Source: Burkholderiales bacterium
GTDB taxonomy: Bacteria; Pseudomonadota; Gammaproteobacteria; Burkholderiales; SG8-41
NCBI GenBank assembly: GCA_036262035.1
Contig: DATAJS010000027.1
Span: forward strand, 124,001-188,000
DNA: 64,000 nucleotides
Direction: 5' to 3'
The notes under the pieces were generated by a model. It had not been told where the DNA came from and searched no databases. It saw only the letters and a program-made list of their open reading frames with translations. Numbering within the stretch: the first letter of the stretch is position 1; each line of letters opens with the position of its first letter. Shown here piece after piece: positions 56,491-64,000 of this stretch. The position numbers and the translations under genes are program-made.

Positions 56491-57464
56491 CCCTGATGTC
56501 CTTTCAGTCCCGCCGCCTTGATCACGCGCTCCCACTTCGTCCACTCTGCGCGGATCATCTTGCTGAACTCGTCCGGCGAGGAGGCGACGCCTTCGAACGC
56601 CTGCTTGGTGAGCTGCTCCCTGAGCGCCGGCGTGCTGATCGCCTTGGCCGTCGCGGCCTGGACCTTGTTGACGATCGCCCGCGGTGTCCCCCGCGGCGCA
56701 AGGATGCCGTACCAGCCGCTCGTGTTGAAATCGAGCCCGCTCTCGGCGATCGTCGGCACCTCCGGCAGCAGCGGCGTGCGCTTCGACCCGCCGACCGCGA
56801 GCGCCTTCAACCTGCCCGCCTTGATGTGAGGCAGCGCCGGCGCGGCGCCGTTGAACAGCATGTCGACCTCGTGCGCGAGCAGCGCGGTCTGCGCCGGCCC
56901 CGCGCCTTTGTAAGGCACGTGGACGATGTTGATGCCGGCGGTGAGCTTGAGCAGCTCGCCCGCGAGATGGATGCCGGTGCCGTTGCCGCCCGAGCCGAAG
57001 TTGAGCTTGCCCGGGCGCGACTTCGCGAGCGCGATCAGCTCCTTCACATTGGAGACCGGCAGCGACGGGTGCACGACCAGCACGTAAGGCGCCTGCGCCG
57101 CGAGCGTCACCGGCGCGAAGTCCTTGAGCGTGTCGTACGGCGTCTTGGTCCCGAGGTTGGGAACGATGACGAGCGGCCCGGAGAAACCGAACAGCAGGGT
57201 GTAGCCGTCGGGTGATGCATTCGCGACGGTTTCGGCGCCGATCAGTCCCGCCGCGCCGGCGCGGTTGTCCACCACCACCTGCTGGCCCAGCACTTCGGTA
57301 AGCCCTCCGGAGACCAGCCGCGCGATGACGTCGACCGGACCGCCCGCGGACGAAGGCGCGATCATGCGGATCGGTCGCGTCGGGTAGTTGGCGTCCTGCG
57401 CGAGCGCCGCGGCGCCGGATGCCGCGAGCGCGATCGCGCAGACGGCCATGGGCATGATCTTCAT
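56487..57464 (-). CDS. Bug family tripartite tricarboxylate transporter receptor
   Basis: This 325-residue protein has a signal peptide (MKIMPMAVCAIALAASGAAA) and the Bug-family core: YPTRPIRMIAPSSAGGPVDV, VDNRAGAAGLIGAETVANAS, DGYTLLFGFSGPLV, GSGGNGTGIHLAGELLK and VPYKGAGPAQTALLAHEVDM. It is a periplasmic binding protein for organic acids or aromatics; such receptors are expanded in betaproteobacteria and often orphan, as here with no TctAB. It starts 42 bases after cofC. RBS AGGAGA precedes the ATG. Confidence 0.94.
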   Translation of the reverse strand: MKIMPMAVCAIALAASGAAALAQDANYPTRPIRMIAPSSAGGPVDVIARLVSGGLTEVLGQQVVVDNRAGAAGLIGAETVANASPDGYTLLFGFSGPLVIVPNLGTKTPYDTLKDFAPVTLAAQAPYVLVVHPSLPVSNVKELIALAKSRPGKLNFGSGGNGTGIHLAGELLKLTAGINIVHVPYKGAGPAQTALLAHEVDMLFNGAAPALPHIKAGRLKALAVGGSKRTPLLPEVPTIAESGLDFNTSGWYGILAPRGTPRAIVNKVQAATAKAISTPALREQLTKQAFEGVASSPDEFSKMIRAEWTKWERVIKAAGLKGHQG

Positions 57465-57506
57465 GATGTCTCCTCGTTTATTGTGGGCCCGCCCGAAGGT
57501 GGCGAA

Positions 57507-58130
57507 CTATACCATCGGCCTCCTCGGCCCATGTCCGTCGAGGTCGAGCCAGCGCGCGTAGTCGTCGGGCGTATCGACGTCGAAAGCGAGCGCCTCGTCG
57601 CGATGCACCGCCAGCGCGAGGTTGCGCGCCGCCGCGGCCTCGGAATGGCGCGCGAAGCTGTCCTCGCCGAATTGGAAATCGAACGACGCGCCGCATCGGA
57701 CCATGATCGCGTTGGTGCCGCGGCCGGTGCGGTCCGGTGCGATCGCGATGTCGCTGCCGGCCGCGGCGGCCGCAAAGCGCTCGAGCGCAGCCGCGTCGAG
57801 CAGCGGGAGATCGCACGCGAGCACCAGCACCGACGACGCGTCGAGCGCGCACGCGCGCCGCACGCCCAGCGCCGCCGCGGCATTGAGGCCGCCGGCGCCC
57901 TCCTCGTCCAGCACCCTCGTGCCGCGCATGCGGCATAGCTCGGCCACGCGCGCGCACGTGCTCACCACGATGCACGACGCGAGCGTGCCGCGCCACGCGC
58001 CGATCGCGCCGAGCGTGTGCTCGAGCAGCCAGGTCGTGAACTGCGCGCGCGCCGAAGCGTCGAGCACGCCGGCGAGCCGCGACTTGCCGGTGGCGATGCC
58101 GCGCACCGGCACGACCACGCAAGTGTTCAT
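57507..58130 (-). CDS. cofC: 2-phospholactate (or 3PG) guanylyltransferase CofC
   Basis: This 207-residue nucleotidyltransferase starts [20 protein letters not shown], the CofC/FbiD family start. It has VLDEEGAGGLNAAAALGVRR, VLACDLPLLD, and DRTGRGTNAIMVRC with FQFGEDSFARHSEAA. It makes the guanylated phospho-acid that CofD transfers to FO. In some proteobacteria the acid is 3-phosphoglycerate; the sequence alone does not settle which. It overlaps cofD by 4 bases. Confidence 0.92.
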   Translation of the reverse strand: MNTCVVVPVRGIATGKSRLAGVLDASARAQFTTWLLEHTLGAIGAWRGTLASCIVVSTCARVAELCRMRGTRVLDEEGAGGLNAAAALGVRRACALDASSVLVLACDLPLLDAAALERFAAAAAGSDIAIAPDRTGRGTNAIMVRCGASFDFQFGEDSFARHSEAAAARNLALAVHRDEALAFDVDTPDDYARWLDLDGHGPRRPMV

Positions 58131-59065
58131 CGGCGCAGCGTGCCGGCGAAATCGGTCGCGGCGCGGGCGAGCGCCGCACTCCTGGCGACGTCGGTCATCA
58201 TCGTGTCGGTCACGCACACGCGCTTGCCTGCGGCTTCGATCGTGCGCGCTTCGGAGGCATCGCGCTCGTCGACGATCCATCCGTCGACGAGCGCCCCGTA
58301 GTGCTTCGCGACCGCGCTCGCGCTGACGGCGAGACCGAGCTCGCGCATCATCTTCGCAGCAGGTCCTTTGACCGCGTCGCCGCCGACGATGGGCGAAACC
58401 GCGATTACCGGGAATCGCCGGCGCCCGATCCATTCGCAGATCGACGGGATCGCCAGCATCGGCGCGATGCTCACGAACGGGTTCGACGGACAGACGATCA
58501 GCGCTGCGATGTCGGCGTCGAACAGCGCGCGCACGCCGGGCGACGGTCTCGCGTCTTCCGCGCCCGCGAAGCGAAAGCCGGTGACTCGAGGCTCGCAGCG
58601 GCGCTTCACGAAGTAATCCTGGAACGAAAGCTCGCCGGCGTCGGTCGAGACCCTCGTGCGCACCGGGTCGTCGCTCATCGGCGTGACGGCGTGACGCACG
58701 CCCAGCCGCCCTGCGACTTCGAGCGTGACCTGCGACAGCGTCGCGCCGGCGCCGAGCGCCCGGGTGCGCGCGACGTGCAGCGCCAGATCGCGGTCGCCGA
58801 GCCTGAACCACGTCTCCCCGCCGAGCGCGCCCAGGGTCTCCATGAAGCTCCACGTCTCGTCGGCGCGGCCCCAGCCGAGCTCGCGATTGTTGAGGCCGGC
58901 GAGCGTATAGGTGACCGTGTCGAGGTCGGGACAGATGGTGAAGCCGAGGTGCTCGAAGTCGTCGCCGGTGTTGACGACGATCGTCAGTCGCTCGGGCGGC
59001 AGAACGGCCGCGAGGCCGACCGCGAGGCGCGCGCCGCCGACGCCGCCCGCGAGCGCGACGATCAT
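58127..59065 (-). CDS. cofD: 2-phospho-L-lactate transferase CofD
   Basis: This 312-residue protein starts [20 protein letters not shown], the CofD/FbiA signature. It has [55 protein letters not shown] and ICPSNPF-like [18 protein letters not shown]. It transfers the phospho-acid to FO giving F420-0. ATG 59065 overlaps cofE's stop. Confidence 0.95.
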   Translation of the reverse strand: MIVALAGGVGGARLAVGLAAVLPPERLTIVVNTGDDFEHLGFTICPDLDTVTYTLAGLNNRELGWGRADETWSFMETLGALGGETWFRLGDRDLALHVARTRALGAGATLSQVTLEVAGRLGVRHAVTPMSDDPVRTRVSTDAGELSFQDYFVKRRCEPRVTGFRFAGAEDARPSPGVRALFDADIAALIVCPSNPFVSIAPMLAIPSICEWIGRRRFPVIAVSPIVGGDAVKGPAAKMMRELGLAVSASAVAKHYGALVDGWIVDERDASEARTIEAAGKRVCVTDTMMTDVARSAALARAATDFAGTLRR

Positions 59066-59844
59066 CGGAACAGGTCCTCGGCGCGCGGACGGATCAGCTC
59101 GCGCACGCTGCCTTCGCGCTTCGCGTACGGAAAGCCGCGCACGAGCACCGCGGGCACGCCTTCGCGCGCCTGCCCCATCACGAGCGAAGCGGCGGCCGCG
59201 ATCTCGTCGGCGACCGCGATCTGCGTCACCTGCATCGCGCGGCCTTCTCGGTCGGGCTGCCCGCGCATATCGACGAGCGCAGGTATGCCGGCGACGCCGA
59301 TCGCGATTCCCGCGACACCGTTGCGCCACGCGCGGCCGAAGCTGTCGTTGATGACCACGCCGCAATCGACGCCGGCGCTCTCTATAAGCTCGGTGCGCAG
59401 GCGCTGCGCGGAGGCATCGGGGTCTTCGGGCAGCAGCAGCGCGCGATCTTCGGCGCCGGGCACGTTCGACTGATCGATGCCCGCGCTCGCCATCACGAAG
59501 CCGAGCTTGTGCTCGACGATCATCACGTTGGGCTTGGCGCGCAGCACCTCGCGCGATTCGCGCAGCATGAGCTCGACCAGGCGCGGGTCCTTGTGAGTGG
59601 TCGCCGCGAGCTCCAGCGCCTGCGTCGACGGCGTGACCGAAGACAGGCTCACGGTGCGGCCTTCGGCCTTGGAGACGATCTTCTGCGCGACGACCAGCAC
59701 GTCGCCGGTTTCGAGCCGCAGCTCCGCTCGCACGATCGCGTCGAGGAGCAGCCGCGCGAGCGGCGCGCCGCGTTCGATTTCCGGAATAGCGTCCAGGCCG
59801 AAGAGCGACAGGTTACGTTTCACGTTTCCCGTTCCACGCTTCAC
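59062..59844 (-). CDS. cofE: F420-0:gamma-glutamyl ligase CofE
   Basis: This 260-residue GTP-dependent ligase adds glutamates to F420-0. Markers are [20 protein letters not shown], the block [40 protein letters not shown] and [19 protein letters not shown]. It is a stand-alone CofE without the C-terminal FMN domain of actinobacterial FbiB. The start [19 protein letters not shown] could be shorter. It overlaps the npdG-like stop by 4 bases. Confidence 0.93.
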   Translation of the reverse strand: MKRGTGNVKRNLSLFGLDAIPEIERGAPLARLLLDAIVRAELRLETGDVLVVAQKIVSKAEGRTVSLSSVTPSTQALELAATTHKDPRLVELMLRESREVLRAKPNVMIVEHKLGFVMASAGIDQSNVPGAEDRALLLPEDPDASAQRLRTELIESAGVDCGVVINDSFGRAWRNGVAGIAIGVAGIPALVDMRGQPDREGRAMQVTQIAVADEIAAAASLVMGQAREGVPAVLVRGFPYAKREGSVRELIRPRAEDLFR

Positions 59845-60524
59845 GAACGCGCCAGCTTCTCCGCCGGCACGCCCGTCACGCGGATCCCCGACGCCCGCAC
59901 CTTGTAGTGCTTGTTGATCGCGATCAGGACCGAGGTCATCGCTTCGACCGCGGCGGAGTTCGCCAGCGCCCCCGCGTGCACCGCGCGCAGGCCCGCGTCC
60001 TGCGCCAGCACCACCACGCGCTCGCGTGCGTCGCGATCGTCCCCGCAGACGAGCACGTCGCAGTCGATCTCATGCGCCGGGTCCTTGAGATGGGTCGCGG
60101 AGACGTTCTGGAAAGCGGAGACGACTTGGACGTCTGGGCCGAGCTCGCGCTGGAGCGCGAGCACCGCCGATTCGCCGTTCGGGAGCTGCACGCGGTCGAC
60201 CGGCGGCGCGAGCGGCACCGTGACGTCGACGAGGATCTTGCCTTCGAGCTCGGCGCGGACTTCGATGGCCGTTGCCCGCTGAGCGGCATACGGTACTGTA
60301 AGCACGACGATTTGCGCCGCACGCGCAGCGTCTGTATTCGTCGCACCGCGCACCCCGCCTTTGCCCGCCAGCAGCGTGTTGAGCTCCGCTGCAGCGGCTG
60401 ACGCTTTCTCCGCGCTGCGCGAGCCGACGATGACCTCGTGCCCGGCGAGAGCCCACCGAAACGCGAGACCGCTGCCTTCGGCGCCGGTGCCGCCGAGCAC
60501 CGCGATCGTCGCTTTCCCGCTCAT
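59841..60524 (-). CDS. npdG: NADPH:F420 oxidoreductase-like protein (Fno/NpdG)
   Basis: This 227-residue protein starts ATIAVLGGTGAEGSGLAFRW, the diagnostic Fno N-terminus. It has HEVIVGSRSAEKASAAAAEL, VVLTVPYAAQRATAIEVR, DVTVPLAPPVDRVQLPNGES and VVSAFQNVSATHLKD. It would move hydride between NADP(H) and F420. Its position within the cof operon supplies reduced F420 to the LLM oxidoreductase. ATG overlaps the FO synthase stop. Confidence 0.93.
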   Translation of the reverse strand: MSGKATIAVLGGTGAEGSGLAFRWALAGHEVIVGSRSAEKASAAAAELNTLLAGKGGVRGATNTDAARAAQIVVLTVPYAAQRATAIEVRAELEGKILVDVTVPLAPPVDRVQLPNGESAVLALQRELGPDVQVVSAFQNVSATHLKDPAHEIDCDVLVCGDDRDARERVVVLAQDAGLRAVHAGALANSAAVEAMTSVLIAINKHYKVRASGIRVTGVPAEKLARS

Positions 60525-62866
60525 GCGCCCACCGTGAAGCGCACCGGCTCGAGCGCGGCCGCGCCGTACGAACGCTGCGCCTGAGTGGCAGCCGGCGTTC
60601 CATAGAGCGTCGTGCGCTGCTCCGGCTGCCGGCCGGCTGCGCGGATCATGCCTTCCATTCGTTCGGGCGTCGCTTCCTGGCCGTGCTCGGTGCCGGCCGC
60701 GCGCGAGATGCTCTCGTTCATCAGCGTGCCGCCGAGATCGTTCGCACCGGCCGCGAGACACGCGCGCACGCCCTCCTCGCCCATCTTCACCCACGACACC
60801 TGCACGTTCGATATCGCCGGATGCAGCGCGAGACGCGCGACCGCGTGCATCAGCACCGCTTCGCGGAACGTCGGCCCTTTACGCGCTTCGCCCTTGAGAT
60901 AGACCGGCGACGACATGTGCACGAACGGCAACGGGATGAACTCGGTGAAGCCGCCGGTGCGGCTTTGCAGCTCGCGCACGCGTATCAGGTGCCGCGCCCA
61001 GTGCCGCGGCGTCTCGACGTGGCCGAACATGATCGTCGCGGTCGATCGCAGGCCGAGCGCGTGCGCGGTCTCCATCACGCCGAGCCACTCGGCGGTGTTC
61101 ACCTTGTCGGGGCAGATCCGCGCGCGCACTTCGTCGTCGAGGATCTCCGCGGCGGTGCCGGGCAGCGTGTTGAGGCCCGCCCCGATTAATTCCCCGAGGA
61201 AATCGCGGATGCTCATGCCGAGCGTCGACGCCCCATGAGTCACTTCGAGCGGCGTGAACGCGTGCACGTGGATGGCGGGCGCCGCGCGCTTCACCGCTGC
61301 GAGTATCGAGAGGTACGTGCGGCCGTCGTAATGCGGATGGATGCCGCCCTGCATGCACACTTCGGTCGCGCCGCGCTGCCACGCTTCGGCCACGCGACGC
61401 TCGATCTCTTCCAGCGGCAGGTCGTACGGATCGCCGCGCAGCGAATGCGCGCGCCGGCCTTTGGAGAACGCGCAGAAAGTGCACCTGTAAGCGCAGATGT
61501 TGGTGTAGTTGATGTTGCGGTTGACGACGTAACGCACGATGTCACCCACCGCCTCGCGGCGCAGCGCGTCGGCATGCTCGCAGACGTAATGGAATTCGTC
61601 GTCGCGCGCCGCAAAGAGACGGACGATCGAGTCTTCATCGAGCGCGCGGCCTTCGCGCGCGCTCGCCACGATCGTTTCGAGCCCGCGTCCTATGGAAGGC
61701 TTCGGGCTTCGACGCGGCGCGACCGGCGCGATGCCGGAGAGTCCCGGCGACCATGCGTCCATGCGCGCGTAACCTTCGGAATCGCCCGCACGCACCACCG
61801 CGGTGGCGATTCTGGTCGCGTGCCAGCGCGCGGCGTCGTGCACGTACGTCGGATAGCTCGGCAGGCGCTCGACGAGCACTTTGCCTTTGGCCTGCGTCAC
61901 CGCACGCAGCCGTGCCAGCTCGGGCCACGGCGCTTCGGGATTCACGTGGTCCGGCGTCACCGGCGACACGCCGCCCCAGTCGTTGATGCCGGCGTCGATG
62001 AGGTCGCCGCATGCGTCGGCCGAGAGATTCGGCGGCGCCTGTATGTTCATATCCGCGCCGAGGACGAGGCGCGCCGCCGCGATCGTCCACAGCAGCTCTT
62101 CGTGCGGCGCGTGCGCGGCGTCCGCCATGCGCGTGTCCGGCTTGGCGCGGAAGTTCTGGACGATGACTTCCTGGATATGGCCGTAACGCTGGTGCAGGTC
62201 GCGAATGGCGAGCAACGACTCGATGCGCTCCGCGCGCGTCTCGCCGATGCCGATGAGGATGCCCGTCGTGTAAGGAATCGCGAGCTCGCCGGCCAGAGCG
62301 ATCGTTTCAAGGCGCGCACGCGGATGCTTGTCCGGCGAGCCGAAGTGCGGACCGCCGCGCTCGCACAAGCGCTCGGACGCGCTCTCGAGCATTAACCCCT
62401 GCGATGCGCTGACTTCGCGCAAGCGCACGAGGTCTTCACGGTCGAGCACACCCGGATTGGCGTGCGGCAGCAGGCCCGTCTCTTTCAGCACGAGCTCACA
62501 CATGCGCGCGAGATAGTCGATCGTGCTCTCCGCGCCCAGCGCCTTCAGCGCGTCGCGCGCAGCCTTGTAACGCAGCTCGGGCTTGTCGCCCAGCGTGAAA
62601 AGCGCTTCGGTGCAGCCTGCGTCACGGCCCGCGCGCGCGATCGCGAGCACTTCGTCCGGCGTGAGATACGCGCCGCGGCCCGCGCGCGGACGCTCGGCGA
62701 ACGTGCAGTAGCTGCACACGTCGCGGCAGAGCTTGGTCAGCGGGATGAAGACCTTGCGCGAATAGCTCACGACGTCGCCGTGCGCGGAATCGCGCAGGCG
62801 CGCCGCTTCCGGCGTCAGCTCGGCGACCGCCAGGCTCAGGAGCTCAGGCGAAGGCAGGCAGGACAT
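60521..62866 (-). CDS. fbiC: FO synthase, CofG-CofH fusion (FbiC)
   Basis: This 781-residue protein joins two radical-SAM domains. The CofG half has the C47-x3-C51-x2-C54 cluster (PLTKLCRDVCSYCTF). The CofH half carries NINYTNICAYRCTFCAFSKG, with CAYRCTFC. Landmarks include LLMLESASERLC-like GLMLESASERLCERGG, ANPGVLDREDLVRL, and GQEATPERMEGMIRAAGRQP at the C-terminus. It makes FO from a tyrosine and a ribityldiaminouracil. The fused form is typical of actinobacteria and found in the proteobacterial F420 producers. It overlaps the LLM gene by 23 bases. Confidence 0.97.
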   Translation of the reverse strand: MSCLPSPELLSLAVAELTPEAARLRDSAHGDVVSYSRKVFIPLTKLCRDVCSYCTFAERPRAGRGAYLTPDEVLAIARAGRDAGCTEALFTLGDKPELRYKAARDALKALGAESTIDYLARMCELVLKETGLLPHANPGVLDREDLVRLREVSASQGLMLESASERLCERGGPHFGSPDKHPRARLETIALAGELAIPYTTGILIGIGETRAERIESLLAIRDLHQRYGHIQEVIVQNFRAKPDTRMADAAHAPHEELLWTIAAARLVLGADMNIQAPPNLSADACGDLIDAGINDWGGVSPVTPDHVNPEAPWPELARLRAVTQAKGKVLVERLPSYPTYVHDAARWHATRIATAVVRAGDSEGYARMDAWSPGLSGIAPVAPRRSPKPSIGRGLETIVASAREGRALDEDSIVRLFAARDDEFHYVCEHADALRREAVGDIVRYVVNRNINYTNICAYRCTFCAFSKGRRAHSLRGDPYDLPLEEIERRVAEAWQRGATEVCMQGGIHPHYDGRTYLSILAAVKRAAPAIHVHAFTPLEVTHGASTLGMSIRDFLGELIGAGLNTLPGTAAEILDDEVRARICPDKVNTAEWLGVMETAHALGLRSTATIMFGHVETPRHWARHLIRVRELQSRTGGFTEFIPLPFVHMSSPVYLKGEARKGPTFREAVLMHAVARLALHPAISNVQVSWVKMGEEGVRACLAAGANDLGGTLMNESISRAAGTEHGQEATPERMEGMIRAAGRQPEQRTTLYGTPAATQAQRSYGAAALEPVRFTVGA

Positions 62867-63791
62867 CGCGCGCGAACTTCTCGAGCTGGTCGAGCTGATC
62901 GGTGCCGGCGAAGCGGATGCAGAGATCGGTGACGCCGGCGGCTTCGTAACGCTTCAGCGTGTCGATCACCGCGGCTGGGGCGCCGAGCCCCATCAGGCCG
63001 CGGAAGTTGACGCCGCCGCCGTAGTATTTCTTCAGGAAGTCGGCGGTGACTTCCTCGGCTTTCGCCACATCCTTTTCGATGCGCACCGTCGTGTATACGC
63101 ACAGCGGAAACCCGGGACGCGGCCGGCCGTGCTTTTCGAACGCGGCGTTACACGACTCGCGCAGCTTCCTCACGTCGTCGTCGGTGCAATAGGTGGTGAT
63201 CACGCCGTCGCCGAGACGGCCGACGCGGTCGATCTGCGCCGGGATGATCTCGCCGCGGTTGCCCGCGGTGATCAGGACCGGCGGGCCGGCTTCGGTCCAC
63301 GGCAGCGGGCCGATGGTGTGCCCGGTCAATCTGAAATCGCTGCCTTCGTAGCTCACCGGCTTCCCGCTCCACAGCTTGCGCCACGTCGCGACGTGCTCTT
63401 CGAGGTCCTTGCCGCGCCGCTTGTGGGTGCGGCCGCAGGCTTCCCATTCGCGCACGATCTCGGGCAGTCCCCAGCCCGCGCCGAGCCCCAGCACGAGACG
63501 GCCGCCGGAGAGCTGGTCGAGGCTCGCCAGCGCGTGCGCGAGCACCGTCGGCTGTCGCAGCGCCGGCAGCAGGATCGCGGTGCCGAGCCGCGCGCGCTTG
63601 GTGATCGCCGCGCAGTACGCGAGCGTGGTCAGCGGCTCGACGCGCGGCTTGGCGACGATGCTGTCGCCGACCCAGATGTCCATGCCCGCGTCGTCGCACG
63701 CGCGCGCGACGGTCCAGCACTCCTCCAGCGGCGGCCGCCGCGTCGACTGGATCACCACCGCGCGATGCGGCAACAGCACACCTAATCTCAT
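62844..63791 (-). CDS. F420-dependent LLM-class oxidoreductase
   Basis: This 315-residue luciferase-like monooxygenase-family protein starts MRLGVLLPHRAVV. It has ACDDAGMDIWVGDSIVAKPR, TKRARLGTAILLPALRQPTV, LDQLSGGRLVLGLGAGWGLP and the C-terminal DTLKRYEAAGVTDLCIRFAG. Its position as first gene of the F420 operon implies F420 in place of flavin. Substrate unknown. The ATG at 63791 is chosen; a longer start lacks similarity. Confidence 0.9.
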   Translation of the reverse strand: MRLGVLLPHRAVVIQSTRRPPLEECWTVARACDDAGMDIWVGDSIVAKPRVEPLTTLAYCAAITKRARLGTAILLPALRQPTVLAHALASLDQLSGGRLVLGLGAGWGLPEIVREWEACGRTHKRRGKDLEEHVATWRKLWSGKPVSYEGSDFRLTGHTIGPLPWTEAGPPVLITAGNRGEIIPAQIDRVGRLGDGVITTYCTDDDVRKLRESCNAAFEKHGRPRPGFPLCVYTTVRIEKDVAKAEEVTADFLKKYYGGGVNFRGLMGLGAPAAVIDTLKRYEAAGVTDLCIRFAGTDQLDQLEKFARDVLPAFA

Positions 63792-63873
63792 TCCTCGCCC
63801 TGCTTCACGGGTACACTTCGGAGGAGCCAAGTTTAAGCCAACGCGAGCGCTCCGCAGGTTCGAAGGCGTGATT

Positions 63874-63998
63874 TACCGCCAAGGACGCAAAGGACGCCAA
63901 GGAAGGCCGAATCGGGTCGATAACGCCCGTCATTCCCTCGAAAGCGGGAATCCATTTTGGTTTGCTTTTCCTTGGCGTCCTTTGCGTCCTTTGCGGTT
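63874..63998. repeat. Family A copy 3 with a nested family B element
   Basis: The arms TACCGCCAAGGACGCAAAGG... (63874-63903) and ...TCCTTTGCGTCCTTTGCGGTT (63969-63998) are inverted, enclosing CATTCCCTCGAAAGCGGGAATCC at 63930-63952 (family B). It runs to the end of the window, upstream of the F420 operon. Confidence 0.85.
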
Positions 63999-64000
63999 CA

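Overview
The window looks like a chromosomal segment of a high-GC betaproteobacterium. Support comes from the glnA-ntrB-ntrC nitrogen locus with a DUF4124 protein, a Bug-type tripartite tricarboxylate transporter receptor, Gram-negative LPS genes (waaA, waaC, msbA, WaaL-like ligase), a zapB-zapA-6S RNA cluster followed by an EVE-domain gene, and strong GC bias at third codon positions. I saw no rRNA, tRNA, CRISPR array or transposase. Instead there are several families of short palindromic intergenic repeats, some of which supply start or stop codons of neighbouring genes.

Layout: 1-7000 holds a truncated class III nucleotide cyclase, exonuclease III, and ntrC, ntrB, a DUF4124 protein and glnA (with a sigma-54 promoter and an NtrC-like site), then a rhodanese protein. 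7070-12630 holds an MFS transporter, uppP, a small secreted protein, thiC under a TPP riboswitch and a Pcm-like methyltransferase. 12626-17442 holds waaC-waaA on the minus strand and rfbB-rfbC-rfbD on the plus strand.

17439-42993 is one tightly packed minus-strand gene series of about 25 kb. Reading in transcription order from 42993: a KdsC-like phosphatase fused to a GmhA-like isomerase; a short NeuB-type synthase; a CMP-sugar transferase; an SDR; a TIM-barrel protein; two SDRs; a Gfo/Idh/MocA oxidoreductase; a second CMP-sugar transferase; another SDR; a full-length NeuB; NeuC; NeuD; a CBS-domain/DegT aminotransferase fusion; an amidotransferase with HisF and HisH partners; an APS kinase fused to a decayed CysN; a sulfotransferase; a flippase; two related unknown proteins; two surface-carbohydrate proteins; a GT2 glycosyltransferase; and an NAD-dependent epimerase. 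Divergently, 43146-49918 encodes a WecA/WbpL-like initiating transferase, a WbpM-like 4,6-dehydratase, an O-antigen ligase, two GT2 enzymes and a heptosyltransferase. Together these suggest a surface glycan containing nonulosonic acid(s), probably acetamidino-modified and possibly sulfated, made on undecaprenyl phosphate, flipped and ligated to LPS.

50051-55784 holds msbA, a TonB-dependent receptor under a cobalamin riboswitch, zapB-zapA, 6S RNA and an EVE-domain gene. 55789-63791 holds a complete-looking F420 module: an LLM-type oxidoreductase, fused FO synthase, an NADPH:F420 reductase-like protein, cofE, cofD and cofC, followed in the same direction by a Bug receptor and a dienelactone hydrolase-like protein. 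F420 synthesis is uncommon in betaproteobacteria. The most notable observations are the decayed CysN-CysC fusion beside a sulfotransferase, the phosphatase-isomerase fusion beside a short NeuB, the pair of related unknown proteins, the F420 operon, and the repeats that donate start and stop codons.
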